64,000 nt of DNA. It comes from Notamacropus eugenii. Its lineage: Eukaryota; Chordata; Mammalia; Diprotodontia; Macropodidae. Both the position numbers and the translations under genes were made by a program. The notes under the pieces are model-generated. The model did no database searches. It was not told the DNA's origin and was given only the letters and a program-made list of their open reading frames with translations. Positions 49,801 to 57,420 of the stretch are shown one piece after another. The stretch covers positions 60,660,385 to 60,724,384 of the forward strand of contig NC_092876.1 in the NCBI RefSeq assembly GCF_028372415.1, given 5' to 3'. Numbering within the stretch: the stretch's first letter is position 1; every line of letters starts with the position of its first letter.

Positions 49801-52800
49801 CGAAGGTGGTCTTTGCCTCGCTCATCTGCAGGGGGAATAGACAAGTGGGATCAGGGAGAGAGAAGAGGAGAGGGATGGGTTGTTCATCCCTGGTCAGCCA
49901 AGATGAGACTTTGGGGAGACTTTATCTAACAGACAGAGTAGCTTAGGGGAACAGGGCAGTAGACTTGAAGTCAAGAAGGCTTAGGTTCAGTTTCCTCCTT
50001 AGGCACTTACCAGCCACATAACCCTGGGCAACTCACTAAATTCTTTGGACCATAGTTCCTCATTTTGTAAAATAAAGGGATTGGATTCAAGGGGCTCCAA
50101 GGTCCCTTCCAGCTTAAAATCTATGATCTGATAATACATTAGCTAAGTGAATCTCCACAAATTTCTTTATTCTTTCTGTGCCTCAGTTTCCTCATCTGTA
50201 AAGGACTTGGACTTGAGGGCTTCTAAGATCCTTTCTGGCTCTAACACAATGATCCTATCTGTAATCCCGGACTCTTTCCTCTCCCAAATCTCTCCCACCA
50301 TATAGTTCCCAAGTCCTATAAATTCCACCTCAGCAACATCTTTTGAGACCATCCCCCCTCCCTCAAGTCCCACCCTAGCCCAGGTGACCTCTGATTACTT
50401 CCGTCCTAGACTATTTCAATAACTTCCTAACAGGTTCTCCCACTCTCCTTCCCTACTCAAGCTCATCCTGTGAACTTTGGAAAAATCCTCTTTCTTACAG
50501 AGACACAATCCTCTCTCTCTGCTCGCAAATCTTTAGCAGCTCCCTAAAGAGGTAAAATTTGCTCAGACTAAAATTCAAGGACCTCCATGACAAAGAATCT
50601 CCGAATGAGTTGGCAAGGACCCCAGACATCATCTAATCTGACCCTTATCTGAGTAAGCGTCTATCTCCCAACATATGAGGACAAGAAGCCTTGGAGCCTT
50701 CGTGGGCAGCCTGGTTCCCTTGGGGACAGCTTTAATTGATATCCAACCTAAATATGCCTCTTTGTAATGACTATCTATGGCTCCTACTTCTGACCTCTGG
50801 AGTCAGGGAGATCAAGACTAATGGGCCTTTTTCATAACACCTTCAATATACTTTGATATACAATCTATTTCAGACACTTTAATACACTCTCTTCCTACAT
50901 CTCTGAATCTTCCTCAGGCTAAATATACCGAGTTCCTTCAGCTGAACCATTTACGGACACAAATCCCTTAACCATCATCCCAGCTTACTCTCCCCTGGAA
51001 GATACTCTTCTGCTTATCTACATCTTTAATAAACTAAGGTGCCAGAACTGACACAGCACCCTAGATGTATGTACCCTGACCAGAAAAAAAAGACAGAGTG
51101 GATTCTCACCTCCCTCTTTCTGGACACTAGGCCTGTCTTAGTGCAGTTCAAGATCCCATTAACTTTCTTGGCAGCCACATCACTGCTAAGTCATATTGAG
51201 TATGTGATCCACTGAGATCTCCAGATCTGCCTTCCCCCGCAACAATCTGATATCAAACTTCATCTTGTACTTGTAAAGTTGACTTTATAAACCTACTTTG
51301 GACTCAATTTAAAATTTACAATTTTCCTTATCCCATTTCATCTTGAAAGGGTATATGGCATAATAGATGGAGAGCTGACCTTGGAGTCTAGAAATCCTGT
51401 GTTTAAATCCTTCCTCTGATACAGCCTAGCTATGAGATCAGGGGCTAAGCCTCCTAACTCTCCTTCTTCCAAATAACCCTCTACAACTATGTGTATGTGT
51501 TTGTCCTTCGTTGCTAAAGAAGACCATGCCATCAGAAATAATGACATGACTTGCACTTGACTTTGTTTTGAGTGAGGGAGGGCTGTGCAGGTCACCAGCC
51601 TCACTTCTCCTCCAGAGCCATCAGAATCCAGTGACCAGATATTCATCAGGATGACTGGAGATGACCCAGAAGGAGGCAATTGGGGTTAAGTGACTTGCCC
51701 AAGATCACACAGCTAGTAAGTGTCAAGTGTCTGAGGTGAGATTTGAACTTAGGTCCTCCTGACTTCTGCACTGGTGCTCTATCCACTGCATCACCTAGCT
51801 GCCCCACCTGACATAGTAGGTGCTTGATTAAATGCTTGATTTGATATAAAAAGTATGCAATCACTTGATATGCCTATAAACTTTGAAACTATTAAGTGTT
51901 ACTTATACATGTTGTTCTCAAGTAAGTAGTAAGAGACTGACTATCCACCCCAAAATAAATACAATGAAGCAGCAGACTAGATAATGTCTAAGGCTTCTTC
52001 TAGTTTTAACTCCTATGAAACCTATGCATAACTAAGGAAAGCTTGAACTAGGGCGATGCCATCAGAAATAGAAAAGAACATACTTGAAAGCCACAACTCC
52101 AAAGAAAGAACTCTGTTAGAACTTCCTAACTGTTTGTTAATAGATGGTGGAGGAAGAAAGAGTGATAAAGGAGGAGTGGTCAAAGATTCTTCTCAAGTTG
52201 TGAATTTGTATTACTGGTGGAACTAGTGGAGAACCAAATTCCTCCCAACGCCTTCCTTTATAGAAGGCAGAAACGGGATATTTAGGTTTACTGCAATCTG
52301 CAGCTGCTACTCCACCTGGTTTAAAAGCCACAGAATGAGATGTCCCCATGATGGAAACCCTCAACCTTCTTCTCCAATTCCCAACCCATGATTTCCTGCC
52401 TCCCACATTAGACTGTAAGTTCTTTGAGGGCTTAACTGTATTCCCTGAACTTAGTGGTGCCTAGGCTGTAGTAGGCACTTGCTGTTTATTGGATTAGCAC
52501 AGAATAACAATTATTTCTAAAGGGGAAATCTGGATTGGTAGTTGGTTTCTGAGGAAAGTTGTTTTAGACATACAAAGCTTGAAAAGACAGTGACAGCCAA
52601 GGAAATGATTTAGCAGGCAGCTAAAAAATACTGAAAATTAGGGTATAGGGAAGGGTTGGATATGTCCGCTTCAAGCAACAGCACAAAGGGATAGATTAAG
52701 CAGAGGGAAGGGGACATGAGTCATATTTTGACTCAGCCTTAAGATTTGGTAGAGTGCTAAGCACACAGTAGGTACACAAACATTTGTTAGAGAAAGAACA

Positions 52801-55800
52801 GGAGGCTTTAGACTAAGTCTTAGGGGACAAATAATTTAGGGGGCAGAAAGAAGGGAAGTAGGAAGAGGGAAAGGTAAATACAGCACCCTAGAAGCTCTAA
52901 GGGAAAAGAGTTTCAAGGAAAGGATGTTTACCAATAGCATCAAATATCACTGCTGCCTACGTTTTGGTCATTTTAGTTTCTCAAGAGAGCAAGAAGGGAA
53001 GGAAATTTGAAAAAAACATCAAACTGTAGATTTCAGACATCATCTAATCAAATTCCCTCAGAGGAAATGAAATTCCAATTTTTGTTACTTGTTAGAGGTC
53101 TTGAGGAAGAAAAACTTGAAATTAAAAGTTGAAGGGAAGGTTTTAAATTATCTAAAGCTTTTAAATATCTGTTCTGCCCCTGTCTTTTATTATGACAAGT
53201 AATTGCACAGTTGCTGAAAACACTCACCTCAGCCAGGAAATCAACTTCATTATCTACTGTTATGTTTAAGCTTGACACAGCATTGAAGAGGTCTAGTTCA
53301 CCGAGGGCTTCACTTACCCAAGAAAGGCTGATCTAGATTGCAGGAGGGAGTTTCCATACTGGGAGTACCCCCACACTAATAAAATCGCAGCTTCAGATCC
53401 CCTCCTCCTCTCCTCCCAAATCAGCCCAGTGCTCTGGTCTGTGACGTTCCCTTAGAATCCCAACTCTCTGATTCAGTGTGTTATCTCTTTCTAAGCTCTA
53501 CGTCCTCTGTCTTTCCCACCTCATATCGCCCTCCTAGACATAATGTAAATTGTTGTCAAATGTCTCTCCTCAGTGTGATCTCTGTACCTTTGTTCACTCC
53601 CACTCCTCATTAGCTAGAATGCTCTTCTTGCCTCCTGTTTGCTTAAAGAATTCCTATTCATCCTTTAAAGCCCCACTCAGACATTACTTCCTCCAGGAAG
53701 TCTTTCTTGATTCCTTCCAGCTAGTATTAAACTAGCCTTTGGGCCCTATAGGGCACTCTGTCCACACCTCTCCATAACCCTTTTCATGTAACACTATGAG
53801 GATCCACATTGGAATCTTATCCCTATACCTGAGTGTATGCTCTGTGAGGCAGGAACTAAGTTAGCTAAATTGACATCTCTCCCAAGAATCTGGCATGATA
53901 TTAAGAAAGGGCTTAATAAGTGCTTATTTCATGAAGGAATGCTACAGAGAAGATCAGTGGCTAAAGCCTTGGAAAGAAGTAGGCAGCAAGTCTACCCCTG
54001 AACTTGTGAAACAGCAGCCTTTCCTTAGCCCCAGAAAGGCTCTCAGAAAATCCCACACGTTCCACGATGGATTCAGAAGGGAGGGAAGAGGGAGAACGGA
54101 AGGAGAGATGCCTCAGCAGCAGAGCTGGGACTAGGAATTTTTGTATCTGGGACAAGGATATCCCTAAGTGGCTCAATGAAATTCAGATATTACGCCCCCT
54201 TCCAAAAACAAAATGAAACAAAACAAAAAACTAACTCATCTTAAGTAAGCCCTAAGAATAACTACCATCCCCATAGCACCATCTGAGGTTTCCTGTTTTC
54301 TATTCTTTTTTGACTAATTATTCTCACTAATGAGGAGCCAAGTGTTGTCGTTGGCGTGTATTGTCAACACCCTCCAAACTCAGTGTTCTCAAAATGATAC
54401 CCTCTAAATTCAGCACCTTGGGACAAAGCCTCAGTTGCCCACCCTAGTTACATCTCTACCTAGTGGTGACGGGAAAGGGTGCCATGGATACTTGGCCTCT
54501 GAAGGGAACCACCTGCAGTGGGTTGATTACTTTTTGGGTCACATCATAACCAGGGCTCCTTCATTCAGCATTCTTTACTCTACAGCACAGTGTCTGTTTA
54601 ATCCAACCGCATATGAAAGTCAGGATTTATAGATAATTCTTCACTTTCTAAAGGACTTTCCCACTGCCCCTGGCCCTTACTTCGCTTTGTCTGGACACTG
54701 TCATAACCTCCTAATGGGTCTTCCCCTCAGATTCTGTCCCTCTCTGATTCATCCTTTGTACCACTAGCCAGACCTTTTGTACAGAAACTGGTCATGTCAC
54801 CTCTCTGCTCAGGAATCTTTAGCCTCCTATGATAAAGTTCTATCTGGCTTTCATAGCTATTGTGTTGCCTCTCCCTCTAGACCAGAAGCTCATTGAGGGG
54901 AGGGACTGTCTTTTTACCTTTCTTTGTATCCCCAGTGCCTGACACAAAGTAGGTGCTTAATAAATGCTTGTTAACCCCACAATCTGGCACCATCCTCCCT
55001 TTACAAACTTATCTCATATTATAACTTTCTATCAACTCTACACTGTGCTAAATAGAATAGTTATTCCCCATATGTGCAATAACCTTTCCTGCCTTTGAGC
55101 CTTTGACTTTCTCTACGCCTAGAAAGCCCCACCTTCCCATGGATCTGCTGAATTCCTATTAATACTTTAATACTCAAATCAGATAGCACCTCCTCCAGGG
55201 CACCATCTCTGAGCCCCCTCCTTGGTCATAAGAACCCTTCCCCCTGCTATATAAAGCTAAAGTTCTTGATATAAAATATTCTATATTTGTGCATTGTATC
55301 CCTCTGCTGAATAGTAAGCTCTTAGAGAATGGGGCTCAAGGCATATTTAATCTTGGATTCTCCACCTTACTCCCAATGCATTATATACAAGATGTTTAAT
55401 TCAATTCAACAAACATTTATTAAGCTCTTACTAATGTCCTAGAAATTGTGCTAGTTACTGGAGATTCAAAGACAAAACCAAAACAAAACAAAACCATACC
55501 TGCCCTCAAGGAGCTTATATTCTTCTGAGAGGAAATGGCATGTATACAGATAAACAAATACAAAGCTAATAGAAGTCATTTCAGCACACGGCTGGGAAAC
55601 CCTACAAGAGAAGATATTTGGAAAAAAACTAAAGATGCTAAGACATGAAGGAGATGAGCGAGAATGTAAGTGTTTGTGAAACTCCATGGAATATATTGGA
55701 TGAGGCTTGGCATGGGCATGAAGTTGGAGGACCTTGGTTCAAATCTCGACTCTGGGGCTTTACTTGCTGTATTATTCTGATCAAGTCACTTTAGTTGGTC

Positions 55801-56315
55801 TGGATTTGAATCCCTGCTCTACCACTCATTACCTAAACAGTTTGCCCTTCTGTGTCTCAGTTTGCTCATTCATAAAATGAAGGGGTGGACTAGTTGGCCT
55901 CGGAGACTTGGAGAATTGTTTTACCACAACTCTCTGTGTTAAGTTGGTCTGGTTGTTTTCTTGAGTGGCAGATTTAGTCCAAATTCTAAATGTGTAGCTT
56001 ATTTTTAGGAAGTCTGCATGTTTCACATCACCTCACTGAGCCTCAATTGTCTTCTTTATATAAAAAGGGGGTTGCACTAGAGAGCACCTGGGGTCCCCCC
56101 CTCCCACCAGACTGCCCACACCTACCCACAGCATAGATCTCGATGCTGATGGTGAAGATGGAGTGGGAGCGCGAGGAGTCTTTGTTCATGAGGGTGTAGC
56201 CCACCGAGCGATTCTTCCAGCCCATCTCCATGATGCGCTCACACTGGGCCACGCTGTGAACCGTGTGCATGGATAGCCCCTTCACGTACACGCCTTTCTC
56301 TGGGTGCTCCTTCAG
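21367..56315 (-). CDS. KIF17: KIF17, 3' part (11 coding exons found)
   Basis: KIF17 is the homodimeric kinesin-2 family motor that carries NMDA receptor cargo in dendrites and works in cilia. Exons, 5' to 3' on the minus strand: 56315-56126, 49825-49373, 43995-43886, 43294-43147, 40284-39638, 38375-38298, 36350-36223, 31822-31591, 27976-27718, 23614-23494, 21557-21367. They encode the second half of the motor domain (switch I NKDSSRSH, switch II DLAGSE), neck linker and neck coil, an acidic Pro/Glu-rich stalk insert, coiled coils, and the tail with a basic nuclear/ciliary signal. The exons carrying the P-loop lie beyond position 64000. Phases agree everywhere except between 27718 and 23614, where an exon of 3n+2 bases must exist but was not found. 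Confidence 0.96.
21634..21680 (+). repeat. (TCCA)n microsatellite
   Basis: About 12 near-perfect copies of TCCA in the last KIF17 intron. Confidence 0.98.
21835..21975 (-). repeat. MIR-type SINE, reversed
   Basis: Contains CATCTTACAGATGAGGAAA and CTCATTCAAGGTCACAAAGC, the reversed MIR core. A second reversed copy follows at about 22330-22530. Confidence 0.75.
22815..23170 (+). repeat. L2 LINE 3' end
   Basis: Ends with GTGAGCTCCTTGAGGGCAGG, then GGACAGTGCCTGGTCCATAG and a TTGATTGA end, the standard L2 3' part, in the last KIF17 intron. Confidence 0.8.
23494..23614 (-). CDS. KIF17: KIF17 tail exon with tandem acceptor
   Basis: Acceptor ttatcccag followed at once by CAG, a NAGNAG site, so the first Gln codon may be included or skipped. 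Encodes [20 protein letters not shown] then [20 protein letters not shown]. Donor gtaggtgctg, phase 1. It cannot be joined directly to the exon at 27718, whose end phase differs. Confidence 0.95.
23935..24145 (-). repeat. MIR/THER-type SINE, reversed
   Basis: Shows CTAGCATGTATATAGCACTT, GTGACTTGCCCAGGATCAC and CCTTCCTGACTCCAGGCCCA, as expected for a reversed MIR/THER copy. Confidence 0.75.
24760..25501 (+). repeat. L3/CR1-type LINE 3' part
   Basis: Carries the family's conserved stretches GAAAGGTTGAAGGAACTGC and GGAAGTCTTCAAGCAGTGAC, then the diagnostic end GATTCTATAATTCTATGA at 25483-25500. Sense strand plus. Four other pieces of this family in the window run the other way. Confidence 0.75.
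25893..26147 (-). pseudogene. RN7SL pseudogene: 7SL RNA retropseudogene
   Basis: On the minus strand it reads like the signal recognition particle RNA: GGCTGGGCATGGTGGCTCAT near the 5' end, then GGTGAGCCCCCAGTACTGGG and GGACCACCAGCTTGTCTAAG, and CATCAGTAGTGGGATGATTG near the 3' end, followed by an A-rich tail (T-rich on the plus strand at 25893-25921). An identical 11-bp repeat, CAGAGGTTTTT, flanks it at 25882-25892 and 26148-26158. About 225 bp remain of roughly 300, with deletions in the 5' (Alu-like) domain. It is a dead, L1-type retrocopy in a KIF17 intron. Confidence 0.9.
26569..26725 (+). repeat. degenerate 33-bp tandem array
   Basis: About five diverged units of the form TTCCCTCCCAGCTCTGACATT-like sequence. 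Same family as the large array at 32133-32600. Confidence 0.6.
27395..27625 (+). repeat. MIR-type SINE with 33-bp tail expansion
   Basis: 27395-27500 is a diverged MIR (GGGTTTGAATCCTGGCTCAG, CTCTGTAAAATGAAAT). From 27502 its tail is repeated about four times with a period near 33 bp (CCTCCCAGCTCTGACAT core). The array starts where the SINE ends. Confidence 0.75.
27718..27976 (-). CDS. KIF17: KIF17 conserved tail exon
   Basis: Acceptor cttctcttttag, donor gtaaagagt. Encodes [20 protein letters not shown], then [40 protein letters not shown] and [14 protein letters not shown]. Ends in phase 1. Confidence 0.97.
28130..28791 (+). repeat. L1 3' end interrupted by a SINE
   Basis: 28140-28268 matches the L1 ORF2 C-terminal region (TTTATAGCAGCTCTTTTTGT, GGTATATGAATG) and 28457-28791 continues it into the 3' UTR. 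A reversed tRNA-derived SINE lies between at 28304-28444. Confidence 0.8.
28304..28444 (-). mobile_element. tRNA-derived SINE nested in L1
   Basis: Reversed SINE with AACTTACCCAGGGTCACACA and a reversed head ending TGCCACCTTGCTGCCCCC. It is flanked by GATACTGTTTTA (28292-28303) and GATAATGTTTTA (28445-28456), a 12-bp target duplication with one change. Confidence 0.8.
29040..29650 (-). repeat. L3/CR1-type LINE fragment
   Basis: Contains TGCCTTTATCCAATTCATTG followed by ATAAAAATATCAAAGAGCA, a conserved stretch of this family in antisense. 29651-31590 holds further diverged sequence, including a MIR near 30880-30980, but no gene. Confidence 0.6.
31591..31822 (-). CDS. KIF17: KIF17 conserved coiled-coil exon
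   Basis: Acceptor catgtcccag, donor gtaaatgcc. Encodes [20 protein letters not shown], then [40 protein letters not shown] and [14 protein letters not shown]. From KRRKRYADE onward it is nearly identical to human KIF17. Confidence 0.97.
32040..32610 (+). repeat. 14-unit 33-bp tandem array at a SINE tail
   Basis: 32040-32132 is the 3' part of a MIR-like repeat (TGAAATGAAAGAATTGGACT, AGATGAAC). From 32133 its tail is repeated: AGCTCT recurs every 33 bp from 32143 to 32572 in the copies I counted, giving 14 units with no insertion or deletion. Because 33 is a multiple of three, several frames on both strands stay open (32126-32815 plus, 32181-32693 minus). These are not genes. Confidence 0.95.
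32953..33140 (-). mobile_element. headless SINE module
   Basis: Same module as the 3' part of the composite SINEs, but with no tRNA-like head. On the minus strand it runs from CTGGGCCATCTCCAGTC to a CCACCACACAACA end. Flanks ATCCATTTAT and ATCCATTCAT suggest a target duplication. Confidence 0.65.
33424..33561 (-). repeat. 33-bp tandem array, reversed, about 4 units
   Basis: Units of GATGTCAGAGCTGGGAGGGT type, the reverse complement of the array at 32133-32600. The opposite orientation argues for an independent expansion. Confidence 0.85.
34480..34667 (-). mobile_element. headless SINE module with perfect target duplication
   Basis: 188-bp module, again without a tRNA-like head, flanked by the identical 11-mer ATTCATTCATG at 34469-34479 and 34668-34678. 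It is related to 32953-33140 and to the 3' part of the composite SINEs at 8631, 45303 and 51497. Confidence 0.75.
34757..34835 (+). repeat. (CA)n microsatellite
   Basis: 79 bp of uninterrupted CA repeat, about 39 copies, directly after the headless SINE region. Confidence 0.99.
35405..35530 (+). repeat. tRNA-derived SINE fragment
   Basis: Has GGAAGGCCTGAGTTCAAATC (B box) and GTGTGTGACTCTGGGCAAGT; tail missing. Confidence 0.7.
35700..35920 (-). repeat. 33-bp tandem array, reversed, 7 units
   Basis: Seven units with TGTCA at 35706, 35738, 35771, 35803, 35835, 35868 and 35900, so the period alternates between 32 and 33 bp. Same core as the other arrays. Confidence 0.9.
35940..36110 (-). repeat. 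L3/CR1-type LINE fragment
   Basis: Contains ACCAGATGTGGTCTGCCCAG and GGCAGAGCAGAGCACCGTAC, a hallmark of the antisense strand of this family, just outside a KIF17 exon. Confidence 0.7.
36223..36350 (-). CDS. KIF17: KIF17 stalk exon
   Basis: Acceptor gttctgacccag, donor gtgagagctg. Encodes [20 protein letters not shown] then [20 protein letters not shown] and LA plus the first two bases of Arg. Leads in frame into the conserved coiled coil of the next exon. Confidence 0.85.
36540..36945 (+). repeat. L2 LINE 3' end
   Basis: Ends CTCCTTGAAGGCAGAGTCTG, ACCTAGCACACAGGAGGCAT and TGACTAAATGCTTG, the L2 3' pattern. Confidence 0.75.
38298..38375 (-). CDS. KIF17: KIF17 short stalk exon (78 bp)
   Basis: Acceptor cccatttcaag, donor gtgagtag. 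In phase 0 it encodes [20 protein letters not shown] then ETVPQS. Its phase joins both neighbours and its composition matches the stalk. It is called from splice signals and frame rather than strong similarity, so the upstream boundary is less certain. Confidence 0.72.
38490..39082 (+). repeat. polypurine tract (GA-rich), interrupted
   Basis: 38490-38755 and 38842-39082 are almost pure A/G on the plus strand, separated by a MIR scrap with CATTTTACAGATGAG. On the KIF17 strand it is polypyrimidine. Open frames of Arg/Glu/Lys or Ser/Pro/Leu here are by-products of composition. Confidence 0.9.
39638..40284 (-). CDS. KIF17: KIF17 large stalk exon, Ala/Glu/Pro-rich
   Basis: Acceptor tttttattttcag, donor gtatctttt. 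215 codons. It opens with Ala-Leu-Ala-Lys-Ala-Glu repeats (residues 2-40 of the exon), then a run of Leu-Glu-Val-Pro units ([18 protein letters not shown]), then an acidic Pro-rich stretch, and closes with a conserved coil ([20 protein letters not shown]). Both flanking phases fit KIF17. The middle looks fast-evolving and low in complexity. Confidence 0.9.
40745..40965 (+). mobile_element. tRNA-derived SINE with RTE/Bov-B-like tail
   Basis: Head ATGGCATAGTGGATAGAGCA and B box GAGTTCAGCTC, then the tail AAATGGCAAACCACTCTAGT and GTCACGAAGAATCAGACACA. That tail is shared with RTE (Bov-B) LINE 3' ends, which presumably supplied the machinery. A MIR tail follows at 40975-41130. Confidence 0.8.
41650..41830 (+). 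repeat. SINE/MIR copy, diverged
   Basis: Shows GGTGGCGTAATAGACAGAGT and GACCATGGGTAAGTCACTT and a TCTTCTAGTCCTAAATCTGT tail. The stretch 41140-43146 has further SINE, L2 (42060-42180) and reversed L1 3' (42340-42545) scraps, but no gene. Confidence 0.65.
42905..43080 (+). repeat. MIR/THER-type SINE
   Basis: Shows GTAGAGTGGAAAGGGCCCTG, CCTGGGTTCAAATCCCACTT and CCTTCCAGATCGATAATGCT, in order, 65 bp before a KIF17 exon. Confidence 0.8.
43147..43294 (-). CDS. KIF17: KIF17 coiled-coil exon
   Basis: Acceptor cctgtctttcag, donor gtgggtac. Encodes [20 protein letters not shown] then [20 protein letters not shown] and LEENLRKEA, a heptad-patterned coiled coil conserved with human. Confidence 0.95.
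43385..43640 (+). repeat. tRNA-derived SINE with MIR-like tail
   Basis: Head CAACTGGTAGTGCAGTGGGT, B box GAGTTCAAATC, then CCTCAGTTTCCTCATTTGTA and a GGATCAAATGAAATCATATT tail. It lies in the short intron between two KIF17 exons. Confidence 0.8.
43886..43995 (-). CDS. KIF17: KIF17 exon after the neck coil
   Basis: Acceptor gcttactgtcag, donor gtaagcact. Encodes [20 protein letters not shown] then [16 protein letters not shown]. The Pro-rich linker is divergent; EAEKQLIRE, the start of the next coiled coil, is conserved. Confidence 0.93.
44200..44470 (-). mobile_element. hAT miniature element split by another
   Basis: 44200-44278 and 44428-44470 match, in reverse, the element at 58962-59079 (shared TTCTAAGTCA, CTGTTTCTATTTGA, AATTTTTATTCATTTT). 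The element at 44279-44427 sits inside it. Confidence 0.65.
44279..44427. mobile_element. hAT miniature element nested in another hAT element
   Basis: Starts CAGGTGGGGAACTGGCAGCC; its end, reversed, reads CAGAGGTGGAGAACCTGCGG. Same family as 12805-13001, with the central part shortened. Confidence 0.75.
44480..44890 (+). repeat. L2 LINE fragment
   Basis: Shows GACTCCTCTGCTCCAGTGGT, then TTCCTATTGCCTCTAGGATC, and later CCTCCATCTCCAAATCTGGA, in L2 order. Confidence 0.7.
45303..45612 (+). mobile_element. composite SINE inserted into L2
   Basis: Full composite unit: GGGGCAGCTAGGTGGTGCAG head, then the CTGGGTCATCTCCAGTCAT module, ending GAAGGATGAACACA. The flanks 45130-45300 and 45615-45735 are two parts of one L2 3' end, so the SINE is younger than the L2. 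No clear target duplication seen. Confidence 0.8.
46350..46460 (-). repeat. SINE fragment, reversed
   Basis: AGTCGCACAGCTGGTAACTA and GTTTCCTGACTCCCAGGCCC are in reversed SINE order. Reversed MIR also at 46620-46800, forward MIR-like at 46985-47120. Confidence 0.65.
47636..47920 (+). repeat. (GACA/GATA)n and TA/TG simple repeat
   Basis: 47636-47861 is a mixture of GATA, GACA and AAGA tetramers; 47862-47920 is TA/TG-rich. Leucine-serine frames on the minus strand are an effect of the repeat. Confidence 0.95.
48130..48260 (+). repeat. MIR/THER-type SINE
   Basis: GGTGGCATGGTACAGTAGGC, GAGTTCGAATCCAGCCTCAG and GACCCTGGGTAAGTCATGTG are in order. Confidence 0.75.
48525..49090 (+). repeat. L2 LINE fragments
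   Basis: 48525-48760 ends TAGCACACAGTAGGCACTTA, the L2 3' end. 48860-49090 carries the more internal L2 stretch CTCAATAAACTCCAATGGAT. Two pieces in the same direction. Confidence 0.7.
49373..49825 (-). CDS. KIF17: KIF17 motor-domain exon with switch II and neck
   Basis: Acceptor ccccctgcag, donor gtaggctcc. Encodes [20 protein letters not shown] then [20 protein letters not shown], on through [16 protein letters not shown] and [20 protein letters not shown] to the neck [26 protein letters not shown] is switch II. 151 codons in part or whole; close to human throughout. Confidence 0.98.
49945..50230 (+). repeat. MIR-type SINEs, two tails
   Basis: A MIR with GCAACTCACTAAATTC and AAGGTCCCTTCCAGCTTAAA, then a second tail with GTGCCTCAGTTTCCTCATCT. 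Confidence 0.7.
50590..51345 (-). repeat. L3/CR1-type LINE fragment
   Basis: Antisense stretches of the family: CCAGAACTGACACAGCACCC, TTGGCAGCCACATCACTGCT and AGTATGTGATCCACTGAGAT. Same family as 56463-57420. Confidence 0.7.
51497..51805 (-). mobile_element. composite SINE, reversed
   Basis: Full-length reversed copy: module at 51497-51665 (GTTTGTCCTTCGTTGCTAAA), head at 51690-51805 ending TGCATCACCTAGCTGCCCC. The third composite copy in the window. Confidence 0.85.
53400..55440 (+). repeat. cluster of L2 LINE 3' pieces
   Basis: At least three pieces in the same direction: 53400-53925 (TTCCTCCAGGAAGTCTTTCT), 54640-54975 (CAGTGCCTGACACAAAGTAG then TGCTTAATAAATGCTTG) and 54985-55440. 51850-53390 between the last SINE and this cluster shows no gene. 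Confidence 0.7.
55715..55890 (+). repeat. MIR-type SINE
   Basis: GGACCTTGGTTCAAATCTCG (B box region) and GTGTCTCAGTTTGCTCATTC, about 240 bp from the KIF17 switch I exon. Confidence 0.7.
56126..56315 (-). CDS. KIF17: KIF17 motor-domain exon with switch I
   Basis: Acceptor tccggcag, donor gtaggtgtg. Encodes [20 protein letters not shown] then [20 protein letters not shown] and [28 protein letters not shown] is the kinesin switch I nucleotide-sensing motif. First KIF17 exon in the window; ends in phase 1. Confidence 0.97.
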
Positions 56316-56462
56316 CTGCCGGAGACAGCACAGCCTGGGTCACAGGGAAGCTTGCACCTCCCACCCACCTGCTCCTAAACTCAACCACTGTGGCATCTCC
56401 ACCATGTGTCCATAACTCCATCCTCTTTGGCTAAGGCAGCCACCCACAAATGGGACAGAGTC

Positions 56463-57420
56463 ACCCAATTTTAGCATTGAATGGGACCTCAGGAGCAATC
56501 TAGTCCAACTCATACACCCCAACAAAGACTACTCATCACAACATATCAGATGTGATCATTCAGCCTCTGCTTGAAAACTTTCAAGAAGAGGAGAACCTAC
56601 TACCTCCCAAGGCAAGCCTTTCCACCTTTGGACAGGTCTCATAATTAGAAAGCATTTTCTTTTCTTTTTTTTTTAAGAGCTTAGTCATTCATTCATTCAT
56701 TGAAATTTAGTGGCCTTTTCTCAATGCTCATCCTTCTTGACTTCTCTGTACATTCATGGTTTATCATCTAGAAAGTTTTTTCTCAACCTCAAGATAAATT
56801 AGCCTGTTTGTAGCTTCACTTAATGAGCCCTCCTCATCCTACTCCCTGAGGCCAAACAGAATGAGTCTAATTCTTTTATCTGACTGTCCACCTGTCTTCC
56901 CCATCCTCCCAAGCCTTGATTTCTCTTGGTCAAACATCTCCATTTCCTTAGGCCAGTCCTGTGGCATGATCTCAAGGTCCTTCACCATCCTGGTTGCTCT
57001 CCTCTGAGAACTCTCCAGTTTATCTACTTCCAGACCAGAACTGAACACAATACCCCAGTGGTGGAGAATACAGAAGAAATATCATCCCCTCCTCCCTGGC
57101 AGCCAATTTTCTCTTAATACAGCCTAAGATGGCACTCTCATATCTTAATATTATTGATTCTTATGGGACTTGTTGACTACTAAAAGCCTTAGATCTTCTT
57201 TTTTTTAGACCAACTGCTTTCTTACCATTCCTCTTCTGTCTTGTACATGTGGAGTTGATTTTTTGAACCCCAAGATCTGAGTTTACATTGATCCCTACTG
57301 AATTTCATCTTATTAGATTACGGTCTTCTGGGCTCTTTCACCCAGTGTGTGAGCTATCCACTCCAGTTTTGCACCACCTGAATATTTGGCCAACAAGGCC
57401 TTTATCAGAACTGGAAGAGA
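56463..57420 (-). repeat. L3/CR1-type LINE, long reversed copy
   Basis: Antisense to the LINE: GACCAGAACTGAACACAATA, GTGGAGTTGATTTTTTGAAC and CTGAATTTCATCTTATTAGA are the family's conserved blocks. Longest L3/CR1 copy here, in the KIF17 intron upstream of the switch I exon. Confidence 0.75.
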